In this document: one piece after another, positions 26,252 to 36,850 of the stretch | Numbering within the stretch: the first letter of the stretch is position 1 | How the letters are laid out: every line of letters begins with the position of its first letter | Assembly: GCA_947379865.1 (NCBI GenBank) | Contig: CANCOY010000015.1 | Coordinates: forward strand, 1 to 40,916 | Source: Acetobacteraceae bacterium | Lineage (GTDB): Bacteria; Pseudomonadota; Alphaproteobacteria; Zavarziniales; Zavarziniaceae | DNA length: 40,916 bases | Direction: 5' to 3' | The notes under the pieces: model-generated | What the model was told of the DNA's origin: nothing | The model's input: only the letters and a program-made list of their open reading frames with translations | Database searches by the model: none | Translations under genes and position numbers: made by a program

Positions 26252-28913
26252 TGCTCGCCCCGGGCTTGGCAGCAGGCGGCTTACCGGTACGGGCTGACGG
26301 GGCCGGGTTGATGGGGCCCGCCGGCCGCACGGCCAGGGCATGGCGGAAATAGGTGGCCCCGATGGTCTCGCTCAGCTCGGGCAGGGCAAAGGCAAGCGCC
26401 TCCAGCAGCGCCTCAAGCCCGGGCAGGCTGCCATCAGGCCGGCTGCGGGCAAGCCGGCGCACTTCCGAGCCACGCAGTTCGGCAAGTGCCGCATGGGCCA
26501 GCAGCAGTGCCGCCCCGGGATCCCCCCCGTCACGCTCACGCGGGAAGCGCCCGACATGGCCGGCCAGGGCTGCCACCTGATAGGCAAGGCTGCGCGGATT
26601 GTCCTCGTCGCACAGCAGCAGGTCGAGCACAGGCGCCAATTGGGCCATGGTGAAATAGCGGGCGCGGTAGGTCATGGAACTGTCGGCAAGTTCAAGCGCC
26701 AGATCCAGCGCCCGGCCTGCCCCCGGCGGTGCCACCATGGCGCGGACAAGGGCAATCATGCCAAGCGCGCGCTCCAGTCGGCGGCCGGTATCAAGGAAGC
26801 GCCAGGCCTGGCCACGCGTCATGTTCTCGTTGGCCATGCCATTGATGGCCGCCATGGTGGTGATGATCGTATCAAGCCGGCCAATGGCCTCGCCCGGATC
26901 AGGATCTGCTGCCAGGGCGCACTCGGCCAGCGCCTTCATCTGGTCGTCGAGCTGGGTGAAGCCGCGCCACATGTCCAGCGACAGGCGATCACGCACCATG
27001 GAGGCATTGGCCATGAGCCGGTTCATCAGCGTCGCCAGCGAGGAGGGCGCTTCCGGCGAAAAAATCGCAGGCAGGGCCGCCAGCGCCGCCCGCGCCTCAC
27101 CCTTGTCGATGGCCGTCAGCAGGGACACGGCAACCTGTTCAAGGCCGACGAGATAAGCGAGGCCCGGCATGACCTCTGCCTCGCCAGTCGGCCCGCCACC
27201 ATCGGTCAGGCGCAGCAGCAGCGCGCGCAGGCCGCGCACGCCCGCCTCAACCCGCTCGGCATAGCGGCCCGTCCAATAGAGATCGTCTGCCACCCGGCTG
27301 GGAAGCTGGTTGCCGACGCGCCTTGGCTCCAGCGTCTCGTCGGCCGTGCCCAGCAGGCTGAAGGTCGAGACAGGGCGGGAGGCGAGGATCCAGGTATCCT
27401 TGGCCGTGCCGCCGTGCTGCATCGACACATTGGCGCTGTCGGCTGAGGGGGAGATCCGGGCAAAGCCACCCGGCATCGCCGCAAAAGACCCATCTTCGCT
27501 TGCCACCAGGAAGACACGCAGCACCATGGGGCGTGGCACCAGCCGTCCGCCAACAAGGCTGGGTGCCGTCGACAGCGGCACCCGGGCCTGGGCGATGTGG
27601 GCCGAGGGGCAGGCGGCAATACGCTCGGCAAGGGCGCGCCGTGCGCCCGGCCCCATTTCGGGCCGTGGCAGGGGGCGTGCCCCGAGGCGCGGAAAAGTTG
27701 GCTTGATCACCAATTGGTCGAGGCGGCCCATGACCATGGCCCGCACATCCCGCCCGCCACACCACCAGGTCTCGACCGAGGGCAGTTCAAGGTCCTCACC
27801 AAGCAGATGGCGCGAGATACTGGGCAGGAAGGGCATCAGGGCCGGCGTCTCGATCAGACTGGCGCCAAGCGCATTGGCAATGGCGACATGGCCGCGCCGG
27901 GCCACCTGCATCAACCCCGCGACGCCAAGGGCCGACTCCCCCCGCAGTTCCAGCGGGTCGCAATAGTCATCGTCGACCCGGCGCAGGATCACGTCGACCC
28001 GCTCCAGCCCGCCCAGTGTCTTCAGGAACACACAGTCATCGCGGACGACCAGATCACTGCCCTGCACCAGGGTGAACCCGAGGTAGCGCGCCAGATAGGC
28101 ATGTTCGAAATAGGTCTCGTTATAGGGCCCGGGTGTCAGCAGCACGACGCGCGGATAGCGTGCCCAGGGGGCAAGGCCATAAAGCCAGTTGCGCATGCGG
28201 TCGAACCAGGGGGCAAGCCGGTGGATCTGGGCATCGCGGTAAGTCTCGGGCAGGACGCGCGAGGTGACTATCCGGTTTTCCAGCGCATAGCCCGCCCCCG
28301 ACGGTGTGCGGGCGCGGTCCGCCAGTACCATCCAGCGCCCGTCAGGTCCACGGGCCAGATCGGCGGCATAAAGATGGAGAAAGCGGCCGCCAGCCGGCTT
28401 GGAGCCATGGGCCGGGCGCAGAAACTCGGGATGGGCATGCACCAGTGCCGGCGGCAGCAGGCCATGGCGCAGGACATCCTGCGCGCCATAGACATCGGCC
28501 AGCAGCCGGTCGAGCAGGCGGGCACGCTGGGCAAGGCCGCGCTCAAGCGCCGTCCACTCCCCTTCCTCAAGCACCATGGGCATGAGGTCGAGTTCGGCCG
28601 GCCGGGCAGCCCCCCGGGGGTCGCCATAGACGTTGTAGGTGACGCCGTTGTCGTGGATCTGTTGCCGCGCCCTTAGCGACAGGCGGTCGAGTTCGGCAGC
28701 CCCGAGGCCCAGCAGGCGGTTGGCCAGGGCCTGCCAGCGTGGCCGCGCGCGGCCAGAGGGTTCGTGCAGTTCGTCCCAGATACCGGGGGCCACGTCATAG
28801 ATGTCGCCAAACAACTCCCGTTCCGGAGCACCGGAGGTTTTTCCGGCCGGGCTGGACACCGGTATGGCGAAATCTGAAGGGCTCATCTGGTTAGGGGCCG
28901 GCGCCGAAGTCAT
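26226..28913 (-). CDS. Circularly permuted ATP-grasp / alpha-E fusion protein
   Basis: 895 residues joining two proteins that are often encoded separately. Residues about 35-510 form a circularly permuted type 2 ATP-grasp domain (IHDNGVTYNVYGDPRG, LTPGPYNETYFEHAYLARYLG, LLGEDLELPSVETWWCG). Residues about 560-855 form the alpha-E domain (VADDLYWTGRYAERVEAGVR, GMANENMTRGQAWRFLDTGRRLER). A disordered Pro/Ala/Gly tail ends the protein. Iyer and Aravind predicted that such ATP-grasp, alpha-E and transglutaminase sets build or modify peptides. The start at 28913 is uncertain; ATG 28886 is an alternative. No ribosome-binding site is strong. Confidence 0.9.
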   Translation of the reverse strand: MTSAPAPNQMSPSDFAIPVSSPAGKTSGAPERELFGDIYDVAPGIWDELHEPSGRARPRWQALANRLLGLGAAELDRLSLRARQQIHDNGVTYNVYGDPRGAARPAELDLMPMVLEEGEWTALERGLAQRARLLDRLLADVYGAQDVLRHGLLPPALVHAHPEFLRPAHGSKPAGGRFLHLYAADLARGPDGRWMVLADRARTPSGAGYALENRIVTSRVLPETYRDAQIHRLAPWFDRMRNWLYGLAPWARYPRVVLLTPGPYNETYFEHAYLARYLGFTLVQGSDLVVRDDCVFLKTLGGLERVDVILRRVDDDYCDPLELRGESALGVAGLMQVARRGHVAIANALGASLIETPALMPFLPSISRHLLGEDLELPSVETWWCGGRDVRAMVMGRLDQLVIKPTFPRLGARPLPRPEMGPGARRALAERIAACPSAHIAQARVPLSTAPSLVGGRLVPRPMVLRVFLVASEDGSFAAMPGGFARISPSADSANVSMQHGGTAKDTWILASRPVSTFSLLGTADETLEPRRVGNQLPSRVADDLYWTGRYAERVEAGVRGLRALLLRLTDGGGPTGEAEVMPGLAYLVGLEQVAVSLLTAIDKGEARAALAALPAIFSPEAPSSLATLMNRLMANASMVRDRLSLDMWRGFTQLDDQMKALAECALAADPDPGEAIGRLDTIITTMAAINGMANENMTRGQAWRFLDTGRRLERALGMIALVRAMVAPPGAGRALDLALELADSSMTYRARYFTMAQLAPVLDLLLCDEDNPRSLAYQVAALAGHVGRFPRERDGGDPGAALLLAHAALAELRGSEVRRLARSRPDGSLPGLEALLEALAFALPELSETIGATYFRHALAVRPAGPINPAPSARTGKPPAAKPGASNGGGGARA

Positions 28914-29019
28914 GCAGGTGAGTGGCCCGTCTGGCCGACTCGCAGCCGCATCTTAGCCGTGCCTGAGGCCAGAGGGACAGGGAAATACACCAGCCCGGCC
29001 GGGTAGCAGCGTCGCAGCC

Positions 29020-30468
29020 CTAAGGCTTGCCCATGACCGCAGGTCTGCGGAACAGCCGCCCGAGGCGGGCCAGCACCAGCGTCCTCAGCCCCATGACATC
29101 AAGACCGACAACGACCACGCCATAGGCAAGACCACCCCCAATAATGGCTAGGCCAAGTTCCACCAGATCCGTCGTCACCGGCAGGGCATCCAGGGCCACG
29201 GCCATGACTGCGGTTGCCGCGAGTACCTTTGTCATCTCGACAAACGGCAGTCTCAGGCCGTGGACGCGGCGTGCCACCGTGAAGGCCAGAACCCAGCCAA
29301 AACTCATGGCAGCAAGGCTCGCATAGGCTGGCCCCATATAGCCGAAATGGGGAATCAGCCCGATCCCCAAGGCCAGTTCAACCACGGCCACCACGCCAAA
29401 AAGCGAGGTCAGAAGCCCCGTGCGACGGGCCAGATGAAACGCCGTGTCCACATGATGCGCCCGCATGCAGCCAATGAAGGTGGCCGTCGCCACCACGGGC
29501 GTCAGCCGCACCGCAGGCTCGACAAAGGCCGCGCCCACAAGATGGGGCATCAGGCCCGGCGCCACCATGGCAAGCCCGACGGCACCCGGCAGCAGCAGGG
29601 CCAGCAGCAGGACGAAATTGCTGGCCAGCTGTGCTTCAGCGCGCCCCGCCTCCCCGGATTCGTGGGCGCGAACGGCAAGCGTATAGGCCGCCGCCCCTAC
29701 CCCGCCCGCCATCAGGCCGATGGTGTTCTGCACCAGCACGGCGCCCACCGCATAGAAACCGGCAGCATCAAGCGACCCCATGCTGGCAAGCAGCACCCGG
29801 TTGATCACGGGGCTGACGCTGGAAATGACAAAGGCAAGTGCCATGGGCAGGCCAAAGGCCAGCGCATCCCGCACGATCACCCGCTCGCGCCAGGGAGCAC
29901 TGACGTGCATGAGGGCGCCGGGCCGCACCAGCGACCCCGCCAGGGCACCGGCGAAGCTTGCCAGCAGTGTCCAGGCGCCATTCTCCGTGATCCAGGCGAC
30001 CGTCACCGCCCCCAACAGACCAACAGCGCCACGCACCACGTTCATCACCATGATGCGGCCAGGCTCAAGGGCCGCCATGTGAACGCGGACCGAAAACTGG
30101 AACCAGGCAAAACACCACAGGCACGGCAGCGCAAACCAGACCAGGCGTCCCCCGGTCAGCGTCTCCGGCAGGATCAGGGTAATGGGCAGGGCGAGGAGCA
30201 GGCTGAGAAGAACGCAGACAAGGAACAGGCCAACGAAAATGCCGGTCATGCGCGCCCGGTCACCATCCCCCTGGCCAAGCCTGAGATAGGTGGTGGCCTG
30301 CCAGTCGAAGAACAGGTTCGAGGCAAAATAGACAAGGGTTACCCCAAGGCCAAACACCCCATATTCCGCCGGCGTGATCAGCCGGGTCAGGATCAGGGTG
30401 GTGGCAAAGCCGAACAGACCCGCGACCAGATTGGTCACGATGTAGGCGAGGCTGTGACGGACGAGCAT
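29020..30468 (-). CDS. Oligosaccharide flippase family protein (Wzx/MVF-like)
   Basis: About 482 residues with some 12-14 hydrophobic segments, typical of polysaccharide-export flippases in the MOP superfamily. The N-terminus SLAYIVTNLVAGLFGFATT followed by RLITPAEYGVFGLG is the usual Wzx-type opening. The substrate cannot be told. GGAGG lies four bases before the ATG at 30468; the frame extends to 30555 but without support. No glycosyltransferase or polymerase gene is adjacent, so it is an isolated flippase gene. It is divergent from the MerR gene and about 106 bases downstream of the ATP-grasp gene, which is on the same strand. Confidence 0.85.
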   Translation of the reverse strand: MLVRHSLAYIVTNLVAGLFGFATTLILTRLITPAEYGVFGLGVTLVYFASNLFFDWQATTYLRLGQGDGDRARMTGIFVGLFLVCVLLSLLLALPITLILPETLTGGRLVWFALPCLWCFAWFQFSVRVHMAALEPGRIMVMNVVRGAVGLLGAVTVAWITENGAWTLLASFAGALAGSLVRPGALMHVSAPWRERVIVRDALAFGLPMALAFVISSVSPVINRVLLASMGSLDAAGFYAVGAVLVQNTIGLMAGGVGAAAYTLAVRAHESGEAGRAEAQLASNFVLLLALLLPGAVGLAMVAPGLMPHLVGAAFVEPAVRLTPVVATATFIGCMRAHHVDTAFHLARRTGLLTSLFGVVAVVELALGIGLIPHFGYMGPAYASLAAMSFGWVLAFTVARRVHGLRLPFVEMTKVLAATAVMAVALDALPVTTDLVELGLAIIGGGLAYGVVVVGLDVMGLRTLVLARLGRLFRRPAVMGKP

Positions 30469-30680
30469 CAAGCCTCCGAAGACGGCAGAACAACAGGAGC
30501 CAGACCATAGGCCCGGCAGGGTTTTCCCGCAGTCATCCGGATGGCGTAGCACCATGGCCGAGCGCCCCCATGGGCACGATTCAAGATGTCAGATTTGGTC
30601 ACCCACGGGGCAAGCCACAGCAGTTCGGCGTGTCCCCATGGATGGAAGCATGGCAGGGTGAGCCCAAGTTTACCGACCGA

Positions 30681-30717
30681 AAAAGACAATATGACATGTC
30701 TTTTATGTTGACATGTC
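30681..30717 (+). promoter_or_regulatory. Promoter/operator of the MerR-VWA operon
   Basis: Two exact copies of the palindrome GACATGTC lie at 30693-30700 and 30710-30717, 17 bases centre to centre. A longer dyad, AAAAGACA (30681-30688) and TGTCTTTT (30697-30704), interlocks with the first. The second palindrome overlaps a perfect TTGACA (30708-30713), a consensus -35 element; the best -10 would fall around CTAGAA (30731-30736), very close to the start codon. This looks like an autoregulated MerR-type operator, by inference. Confidence 0.55.
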
Positions 30718-30742
30718 GAATTGTGCGGTGCTAGAAGGGGGC

Positions 30743-31363
30743 ATGATCACTGAGACACCTTCCCTCTCCGAACTCGCCGCCGCCTCCGGGGTGGAGGCAC
30801 GGACGATCCGTTCCTGGGTGGCCCAGGGCCTGTTGCCAGCCCCCCTCAACCGGGGCCCGGCGGCGCGCTATCCGGCCGAGACGCTGGAGCGGATCTTTGC
30901 CATCTGCGCCATGCGCGAGACCCTGGGCATGCCCATGGCCGAGATCCGCAAGGAACTGCTGGTGGCAAGCCCCGACAAGATCGAGGCCTATGCGCTGAAG
31001 GGAAAGGGCATGGAGCACAGGCGCCCCGCCGCCGCTGCCCCTGATGCCGCCGGCGCCCTCGACTATATCGGTTCCCTGCGGGCAAAGATTGCGGCCACGC
31101 CCGCCAGGGCAGACCCCGCCCCCAGCCCTGCCCCAACGCCAGCCATCCGCCCACCCGCCCTCGGCTTCGAGGCGCTGGAAAACCGCCTGGGCGAAGGGCG
31201 GCGGCGGCCACCGCGCAAGTCGTTGGCCGAAACCTGGCTGCACATCCCCGTCACCCCGGACGTCAGCCTTTCCGTCCGTGGTCCGCTTGAAGCAGAGCAG
31301 CAAGTCCGTCTGGAGCGCTGCGCCGATTACATCCGTGACATTCTTCTTGGGAGAGACAAATGA
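30743..31363 (+). CDS. MerR-family transcriptional regulator
   Basis: About 206 residues. The N-terminal winged HTH of MerR type covers roughly residues 6-75: LSELAAASGVEARTIRSWVA, followed by QGLLPAPLNRGPAARYPAET and the ICAMRETLGMPMAEIRKEL helices. A long Pro/Ala-rich linker (about 100-145) joins it to a C-terminal segment with LAETWLHIPVTPDVSLSVRG. This end is not a known metal- or drug-binding domain. The ATG at 30743 follows AGAAGGGGG; an earlier ATG at 30713 lies inside the putative operator. Its TGA overlaps the VWA gene start as ATGA, so the two proteins are probably made together. Confidence 0.83.
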   Translation: MITETPSLSELAAASGVEARTIRSWVAQGLLPAPLNRGPAARYPAETLERIFAICAMRETLGMPMAEIRKELLVASPDKIEAYALKGKGMEHRRPAAAAPDAAGALDYIGSLRAKIAATPARADPAPSPAPTPAIRPPALGFEALENRLGEGRRRPPRKSLAETWLHIPVTPDVSLSVRGPLEAEQQVRLERCADYIRDILLGRDK

Positions 31364-32688
31364 CATCGACCCCTGATGCACAGAACCGGGCCCTGCACCT
31401 GCAGGCGGGCCTCGACCGCAGCCTCGCCTGGGAAGAAGGCGATTCCGTCCGCTATGTGGTGGCCGAACTTTCTGCCAGCGGCCCAACCGTGGAACGGGCC
31501 GATACCCCCGCCCTCAACCTGTCGCTGGCCATCGATATCTCTGGCAGCATGCAGGGCGACAAGATCGAAGCCGCCAGGCAGGCCGCCCTTGCCGTAGCAG
31601 AGGCGCTGGGTCCCCGCGACCGCCTCAGCATCATCGCTTTTGACGGCACGGCAGAGTTGCGTCTTGACACCCGTCCCATGAACGAGGCCGGCCGCAAAGC
31701 CGCCGCAGCCGCGATCCTCTCCCTGGAAAGCCGAGGGTACACCAATCTGTTTGATGGCTGGCTGATGGCGGCCGAGCGGGTGGCACTTGCCATGGCACAG
31801 AGCCCGCAGGCCTCCCACCGCGTCCTGCTGCTCTCCGATGGCCAGACCAACCAGGGCGAGACAGACCACAGCGAAATCGCCCGCCATGTGGGCGCCTTGC
31901 TGGAGCGCGGCGTTGTCACCTCGGCCCTTGGCATTGGCGATGGCTATGACGAGGAACTGCTGGGCGCCATTGCCGAGGCTGGCGGCGGCAATCTGCATGA
32001 TGCGGCCGAAGCCAATGAGATTGGTGTCGTGGCACTGGGTGAGTTGCAGGCGGGTCGCGCCGCCCTGGTGGAGCGCGTCTCCCTGCGCCTCAGCGTACCA
32101 GCCAATGTGCGTGCAGAGGTCGTCGGCCCCTGGTCGCATGTGGCGGTACCCGGTGCGATCGAGGTGTTGGCGGGCAGCATCATGCCAGAGAGCACCCGCA
32201 AGATCGTCTTCCGCCTGCACTGCTCCTCGGGCGTGACCGGATCGTCGATCCTCCTTGGGCTGACGGCCAGCGGCACCTCGCCCGCGGGCGATGCGCTGAT
32301 CGAGGCGGCACCCGTGGAAGTGGACCTGCGCCTTGCCCGCAGCCACGAGAACAATGCCCAGCCCCGCGACATGGCCCGCAGCCTTGCGGTGGTCGAAGCC
32401 TGGCAGGCCGACGCCATCAGGCGGGCGGTGCGCATGAACCGCGATGGCGAACACAACGCCGCCACGTTCTTTATCAAGCGCGAACTGAACTGGATGGAGT
32501 TCTACGCCCGTGGCGTGCCCGGCACCGAGACGCTGATCAATGAACTGATCCTGGTGGAGCGGCGCGTCAGTGATAACTGGAGCGAACGCACCCGCAAGGA
32601 GATGTTCAATACCGTCCGCAAGCGCTCGCGCGGCGAAGCAGAACTGAACTTCCGCCGACGCCCCACCATCAGCGACCAGTTCAGCTGA
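31360..32688 (+). CDS. VWA domain-containing protein
   Basis: A 442-residue soluble protein with a von Willebrand factor A domain at about residues 50-225. The MIDAS metal site is DISGSM (about residues 59-64), with a second element in TNLFDGWLMAAE and a third in LLLSDGQTNQGETDH. No signal peptide or membrane segment is visible. The C-terminal 90 residues are charged (TFFIKRELNWMEFYARG, NTVRKRSRGEAELNFRRRP) and not recognised. It overlaps the MerR gene by four bases. Its client or partner is unknown; VWA proteins often work with AAA+ ATPases, none of which is adjacent here. A strong terminator follows. Confidence 0.85.
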   Translation: MTSTPDAQNRALHLQAGLDRSLAWEEGDSVRYVVAELSASGPTVERADTPALNLSLAIDISGSMQGDKIEAARQAALAVAEALGPRDRLSIIAFDGTAELRLDTRPMNEAGRKAAAAAILSLESRGYTNLFDGWLMAAERVALAMAQSPQASHRVLLLSDGQTNQGETDHSEIARHVGALLERGVVTSALGIGDGYDEELLGAIAEAGGGNLHDAAEANEIGVVALGELQAGRAALVERVSLRLSVPANVRAEVVGPWSHVAVPGAIEVLAGSIMPESTRKIVFRLHCSSGVTGSSILLGLTASGTSPAGDALIEAAPVEVDLRLARSHENNAQPRDMARSLAVVEAWQADAIRRAVRMNRDGEHNAATFFIKRELNWMEFYARGVPGTETLINELILVERRVSDNWSERTRKEMFNTVRKRSRGEAELNFRRRPTISDQFS

Positions 32689-32701
32689 TCTCTAAAAGAA
32701 A

Positions 32702-32740
32702 AAAGGGCGCCACGGCGGCATGGCCGTGGCGCCCTTTATT
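32702..32740. terminator. Bidirectional intrinsic terminator between VWA gene and purA
   Basis: A 12-bp GC stem, GGGCGCCACGGC (32705-32716) with GCCGTGGCGCCC (32723-32734), a six-base loop, A-run before and TTTATT after. The A/T flanks extend the stem to 15 bp and supply a U-tract in both directions, fitting its place between convergent genes. Confidence 0.85.
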
Positions 32741-32778
32741 GTCAGGCAGGGCTTAATCAAGTCTGCCAAGCGCCGACC

Positions 32779-34065
<1,287 letters not shown>

Positions 34066-34095
34066 GGATGGTTCCTCGTTCCGCCTCGGCGGGCC

Positions 34096-35250
34096 TCAGG
34101 TCAGGGCGCGCGGCGTGCTGCCGTCGAGCCAATGGGTACAGTCAATGCGGCGGGCCTCGGCGGCGGCATCAGCCACCGGGACCAGACCCGCCCGGGTGCG
34201 CCAGCCCTCGGCACGCAGGCGCCGGGCCGTCTCTGCCGGGGTGCCGGCTGGCACAAACAGGGTGGGCGCCGGTGCCGGATGCGGCAGGGCACGCAGCAGG
34301 GAATCAACATAGAGGGTAAAGCCCGTCGCCTCTTCCGTCTGGCCGCCGCCGGGTGCTTCCACCAGATAGCGTCCACCACGCCCGAGTTCACCGCGCACAC
34401 CCCGCGCAAAGGCCGTGAAGCCAAAGCCCGTATGGTACTCGTGGGCGCGGTATTCGCCGGGATCAACGGTCAACTGGATATCGGGCATCACGGCCCGCAC
34501 ATGGGCGATCCGCGCCGCAAGACCTTCGGCCAGGGCACGGGCTGCCGGCGGCAGGTCCAGCGCCAGAATCTCTGGCATGGCTTCCTCGGCCGGGCCCGCC
34601 GCTTCCAGCAAGGCGGCAAAAAGTGCGCGCGGTCCAGGCTCCAGCGAATCAAGCCGGGCCTCGTCCTTGCCGTCGAGGGCTTCGCGCGCCGTGCGGGTGG
34701 CGGCCTCATCAAGGCCCAGACCCTGGGCGATGGCGGGAACCAGGGTCGGCAGCGTCAGGTCAAGGGCGGGGTGGGCAATGCCCAGCAGGGCCATGGCCTC
34801 GGCCGCCAGCAGCAGCACCTCGACATCAGCCGCCTCAGGGGCGCCGCCGATCAGCTCGATCCCGGCCTGGCCGAACTGCCGCTCCGCCCGCAACTGGCTG
34901 CCCTTCACCCGCAACACCTGGCCCGCATAGCACAGGCGCAAGGGCCGGGCGACATGGGCCAGCCGCGTGGTGGCAATGCGCGCCACCTGGATGGTCATGT
35001 CAGAGCGCACCGCCAGCATGCGCTGCGAGACGGGGTCCATCAGGCGGAACATGGTGGGCGCCTGGGCAGCGCCCGGTCCGCCCAGCAGGCTTTCCTCAAA
35101 CTCGATAAGGGGGGGCTTGACCCGGTCATAGCCGTGTCCGGCAAAGACCCCGATCAGGCGTGCGACAAGCTCCGCCTCGAATTCGGCGTCGGGCGGCAGG
35201 TCGTCATGGAGGCCCTCGGGAAGGAGGGCGCGGGTTTCAAGATCCGTCAT
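34096..35250 (-). CDS. hisZ: ATP phosphoribosyltransferase regulatory subunit HisZ
   Basis: About 384 residues of the class II aaRS-like, catalytically inactive HisRS paralogue. It is the partner of the short-form HisG. Recognisable sequences are LLPEGLHDDLPPDAEFEAEL, VKPPLIEFEESLL, FRLMDPVSQRMLAVRSDMTI and the motif GRGGRYLVEAP. It cannot aminoacylate; with HisG it makes the first step of histidine synthesis allosterically regulated. The ATG at 35250 gives a normal N-terminus; upstream frame to 35310 lies in the promoter region. It is followed by purA and is divergent from the amidase gene. Confidence 0.93.
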   Translation of the reverse strand: MTDLETRALLPEGLHDDLPPDAEFEAELVARLIGVFAGHGYDRVKPPLIEFEESLLGGPGAAQAPTMFRLMDPVSQRMLAVRSDMTIQVARIATTRLAHVARPLRLCYAGQVLRVKGSQLRAERQFGQAGIELIGGAPEAADVEVLLLAAEAMALLGIAHPALDLTLPTLVPAIAQGLGLDEAATRTAREALDGKDEARLDSLEPGPRALFAALLEAAGPAEEAMPEILALDLPPAARALAEGLAARIAHVRAVMPDIQLTVDPGEYRAHEYHTGFGFTAFARGVRGELGRGGRYLVEAPGGGQTEEATGFTLYVDSLLRALPHPAPAPTLFVPAGTPAETARRLRAEGWRTRAGLVPVADAAAEARRIDCTHWLDGSTPRALT

Positions 35251-35374
35251 GGCGGCCGGACTATACCCAAATCCGCCCGTCGCGCCATGGGCACGCGCCA
35301 GATCCGTCAAACTGGCGGGGCCGCTATTGCCGTGCCACAGTTACCAAAAGCATAAACAGGGACAGGAAACCAAG

Positions 35375-36835
35375 ATGACCGATCCGTCGTTTGCAAGCGC
35401 CAGCACTCTGGCGGCCGCCATCCGGGCGAAAAAGATTTCAAGTCTGGACGCGCTGGAGCATCTGCTGGCAAGGGCCGAGCGCCTGAACCCGCCCCTGAAC
35501 GCGATTGTCGCCTTTGACCGCGAGGGTGCGCGGGCCAGGGCAAAGGCCGCCGATGCCGCCGTGGCGCGCGGAGACGCGCTGGGGCCGCTGCACGGCGTGC
35601 CCATGACCATCAAGGATTCCTATGAAGTCGCCGGCATGCCCGCGACCTGCGGCGTGGCCGAACTGGCGGGCCATGTGCCCACCACCCATGCCGACCCGGT
35701 GCAACGCCTGGTGGATGCCGGCGCCATCATCTTTGGCAAGACCAACGTGCCCACCTGGGCCAGCGACCTGCAAAGCTATAACCCGGTCTATGGCACCACC
35801 AACAATCCCTGGGACCTTGGCCGCACGCCGGGCGGCTCCTCAGGCGGGGCGGCGGCAGCGCTGGCGGCCGGGCTGACGCCGCTGGAACTGGGCAGCGACA
35901 TTGGCGGCTCGGTGCGCACACCAGCCCATTTCTGCGGCGTCTATGGCCACAAGGCCAGCTGGAACATCATCCCCATGCGGGGCCACCTGCCGCCACCGCC
36001 GGGCCTGCCCTATGCGCCCACCGACATTGGCGTGGCCGGCCCGCTGGCCCGCACCCCGCAAGACCTGGCGCTTGCCCTTGGCATCATGGCCGGGCCAGAC
36101 CATTTCGCGCAGTCCGGCTGGCAGCTAAGCCTGCGACCACCCCGGCCGCAGGCGTTGACGGAATACCGCATCGCCGCCTGGGCGGGCGACCCCGACGCCC
36201 CCATCGACGACAGCGTGCGCAGCGTGCTGGAGGCCAGCTTCGATGCGCTGGAGCGGGCGGGTTGCACGGTTAACCGCACGGCGCGGCCCCATATCAATGT
36301 GGCCCGTGCCTATCAGGTCTACAGCGTGCTGCTGAATGCCGTCATGGGGGCTGGCATGCCACCCCATGTGCAGGCGGCCATGCGCGAGATGCGGGCGGGC
36401 CTTGCCCCCGATGATTTCTCCCCTACCGCCTGTGTGGCGCGCGGCATTGCCATGACCCACACGGAATGGGTGATCTACAACGGTGAACGCTCCGCCATAC
36501 GCGAGGCTTGGGCCGCGTTCTTTGAAGATTTCGACGTGGTCCTCTGCCCGAATCACTGGCTGCCCGCCTTCCCGCACGACCAGTCCCCCGATCTGTCGGC
36601 GCGGCGGCAGCTGATCAATGGCGCGGCAAAACCCTATTTCGATGGGCTGGCCTGGGCTGGCCTGATCGGCGTGGCCTATCTGCCGGGAACCTCTGCCCCC
36701 GTCGGCCAGACGCCGCAGGGCCTGCCCGTGGGCGTGCAGATTGTCGGCCCCTATCTGGGGGACCTGACCACCATCGCCTTTGCCGGCCATCTGGCCCAGG
36801 TGGTGGGTGGCTTCCGCAAACCACCCGGCTATTAA
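35375..36835 (+). CDS. Amidase (amidase signature family)
   Basis: About 486 residues with the Ser-cisSer-Lys triad of the amidase signature family: K80 in VPMTIKDS, S155/S156 in PGGSSGGAA and the nucleophile S179 in DIGGSVRTP. The ending LPVGVQIVGPYLGDLTTIAFA is also typical. It is of the aliphatic/aryl amidase type, not GatA, since there are no gatC or gatB genes nearby and the C-terminus differs. The substrate is unknown. AGGAAA precedes the ATG at 35375. The stop codon lies inside a hairpin. It is divergent from hisZ across 124 bases. Confidence 0.88.
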   Translation: MTDPSFASASTLAAAIRAKKISSLDALEHLLARAERLNPPLNAIVAFDREGARARAKAADAAVARGDALGPLHGVPMTIKDSYEVAGMPATCGVAELAGHVPTTHADPVQRLVDAGAIIFGKTNVPTWASDLQSYNPVYGTTNNPWDLGRTPGGSSGGAAAALAAGLTPLELGSDIGGSVRTPAHFCGVYGHKASWNIIPMRGHLPPPPGLPYAPTDIGVAGPLARTPQDLALALGIMAGPDHFAQSGWQLSLRPPRPQALTEYRIAAWAGDPDAPIDDSVRSVLEASFDALERAGCTVNRTARPHINVARAYQVYSVLLNAVMGAGMPPHVQAAMREMRAGLAPDDFSPTACVARGIAMTHTEWVIYNGERSAIREAWAAFFEDFDVVLCPNHWLPAFPHDQSPDLSARRQLINGAAKPYFDGLAWAGLIGVAYLPGTSAPVGQTPQGLPVGVQIVGPYLGDLTTIAFAGHLAQVVGGFRKPPGY

Positions 36836-36844
36836 GCCGGGTGG
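36821..36844. terminator. Hairpin around the amidase stop codon
   Basis: A perfect 10-bp stem, CCACCCGGCT (36821-36830) and AGCCGGGTGG (36835-36844), with an ATTA loop. The amidase TAA stop lies at 36833-36835. The convergent thyX gene ends 6 bases further on. There is no T-run in either direction. Confidence 0.5.
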
Positions 36845-36850
36845 AGGGGA

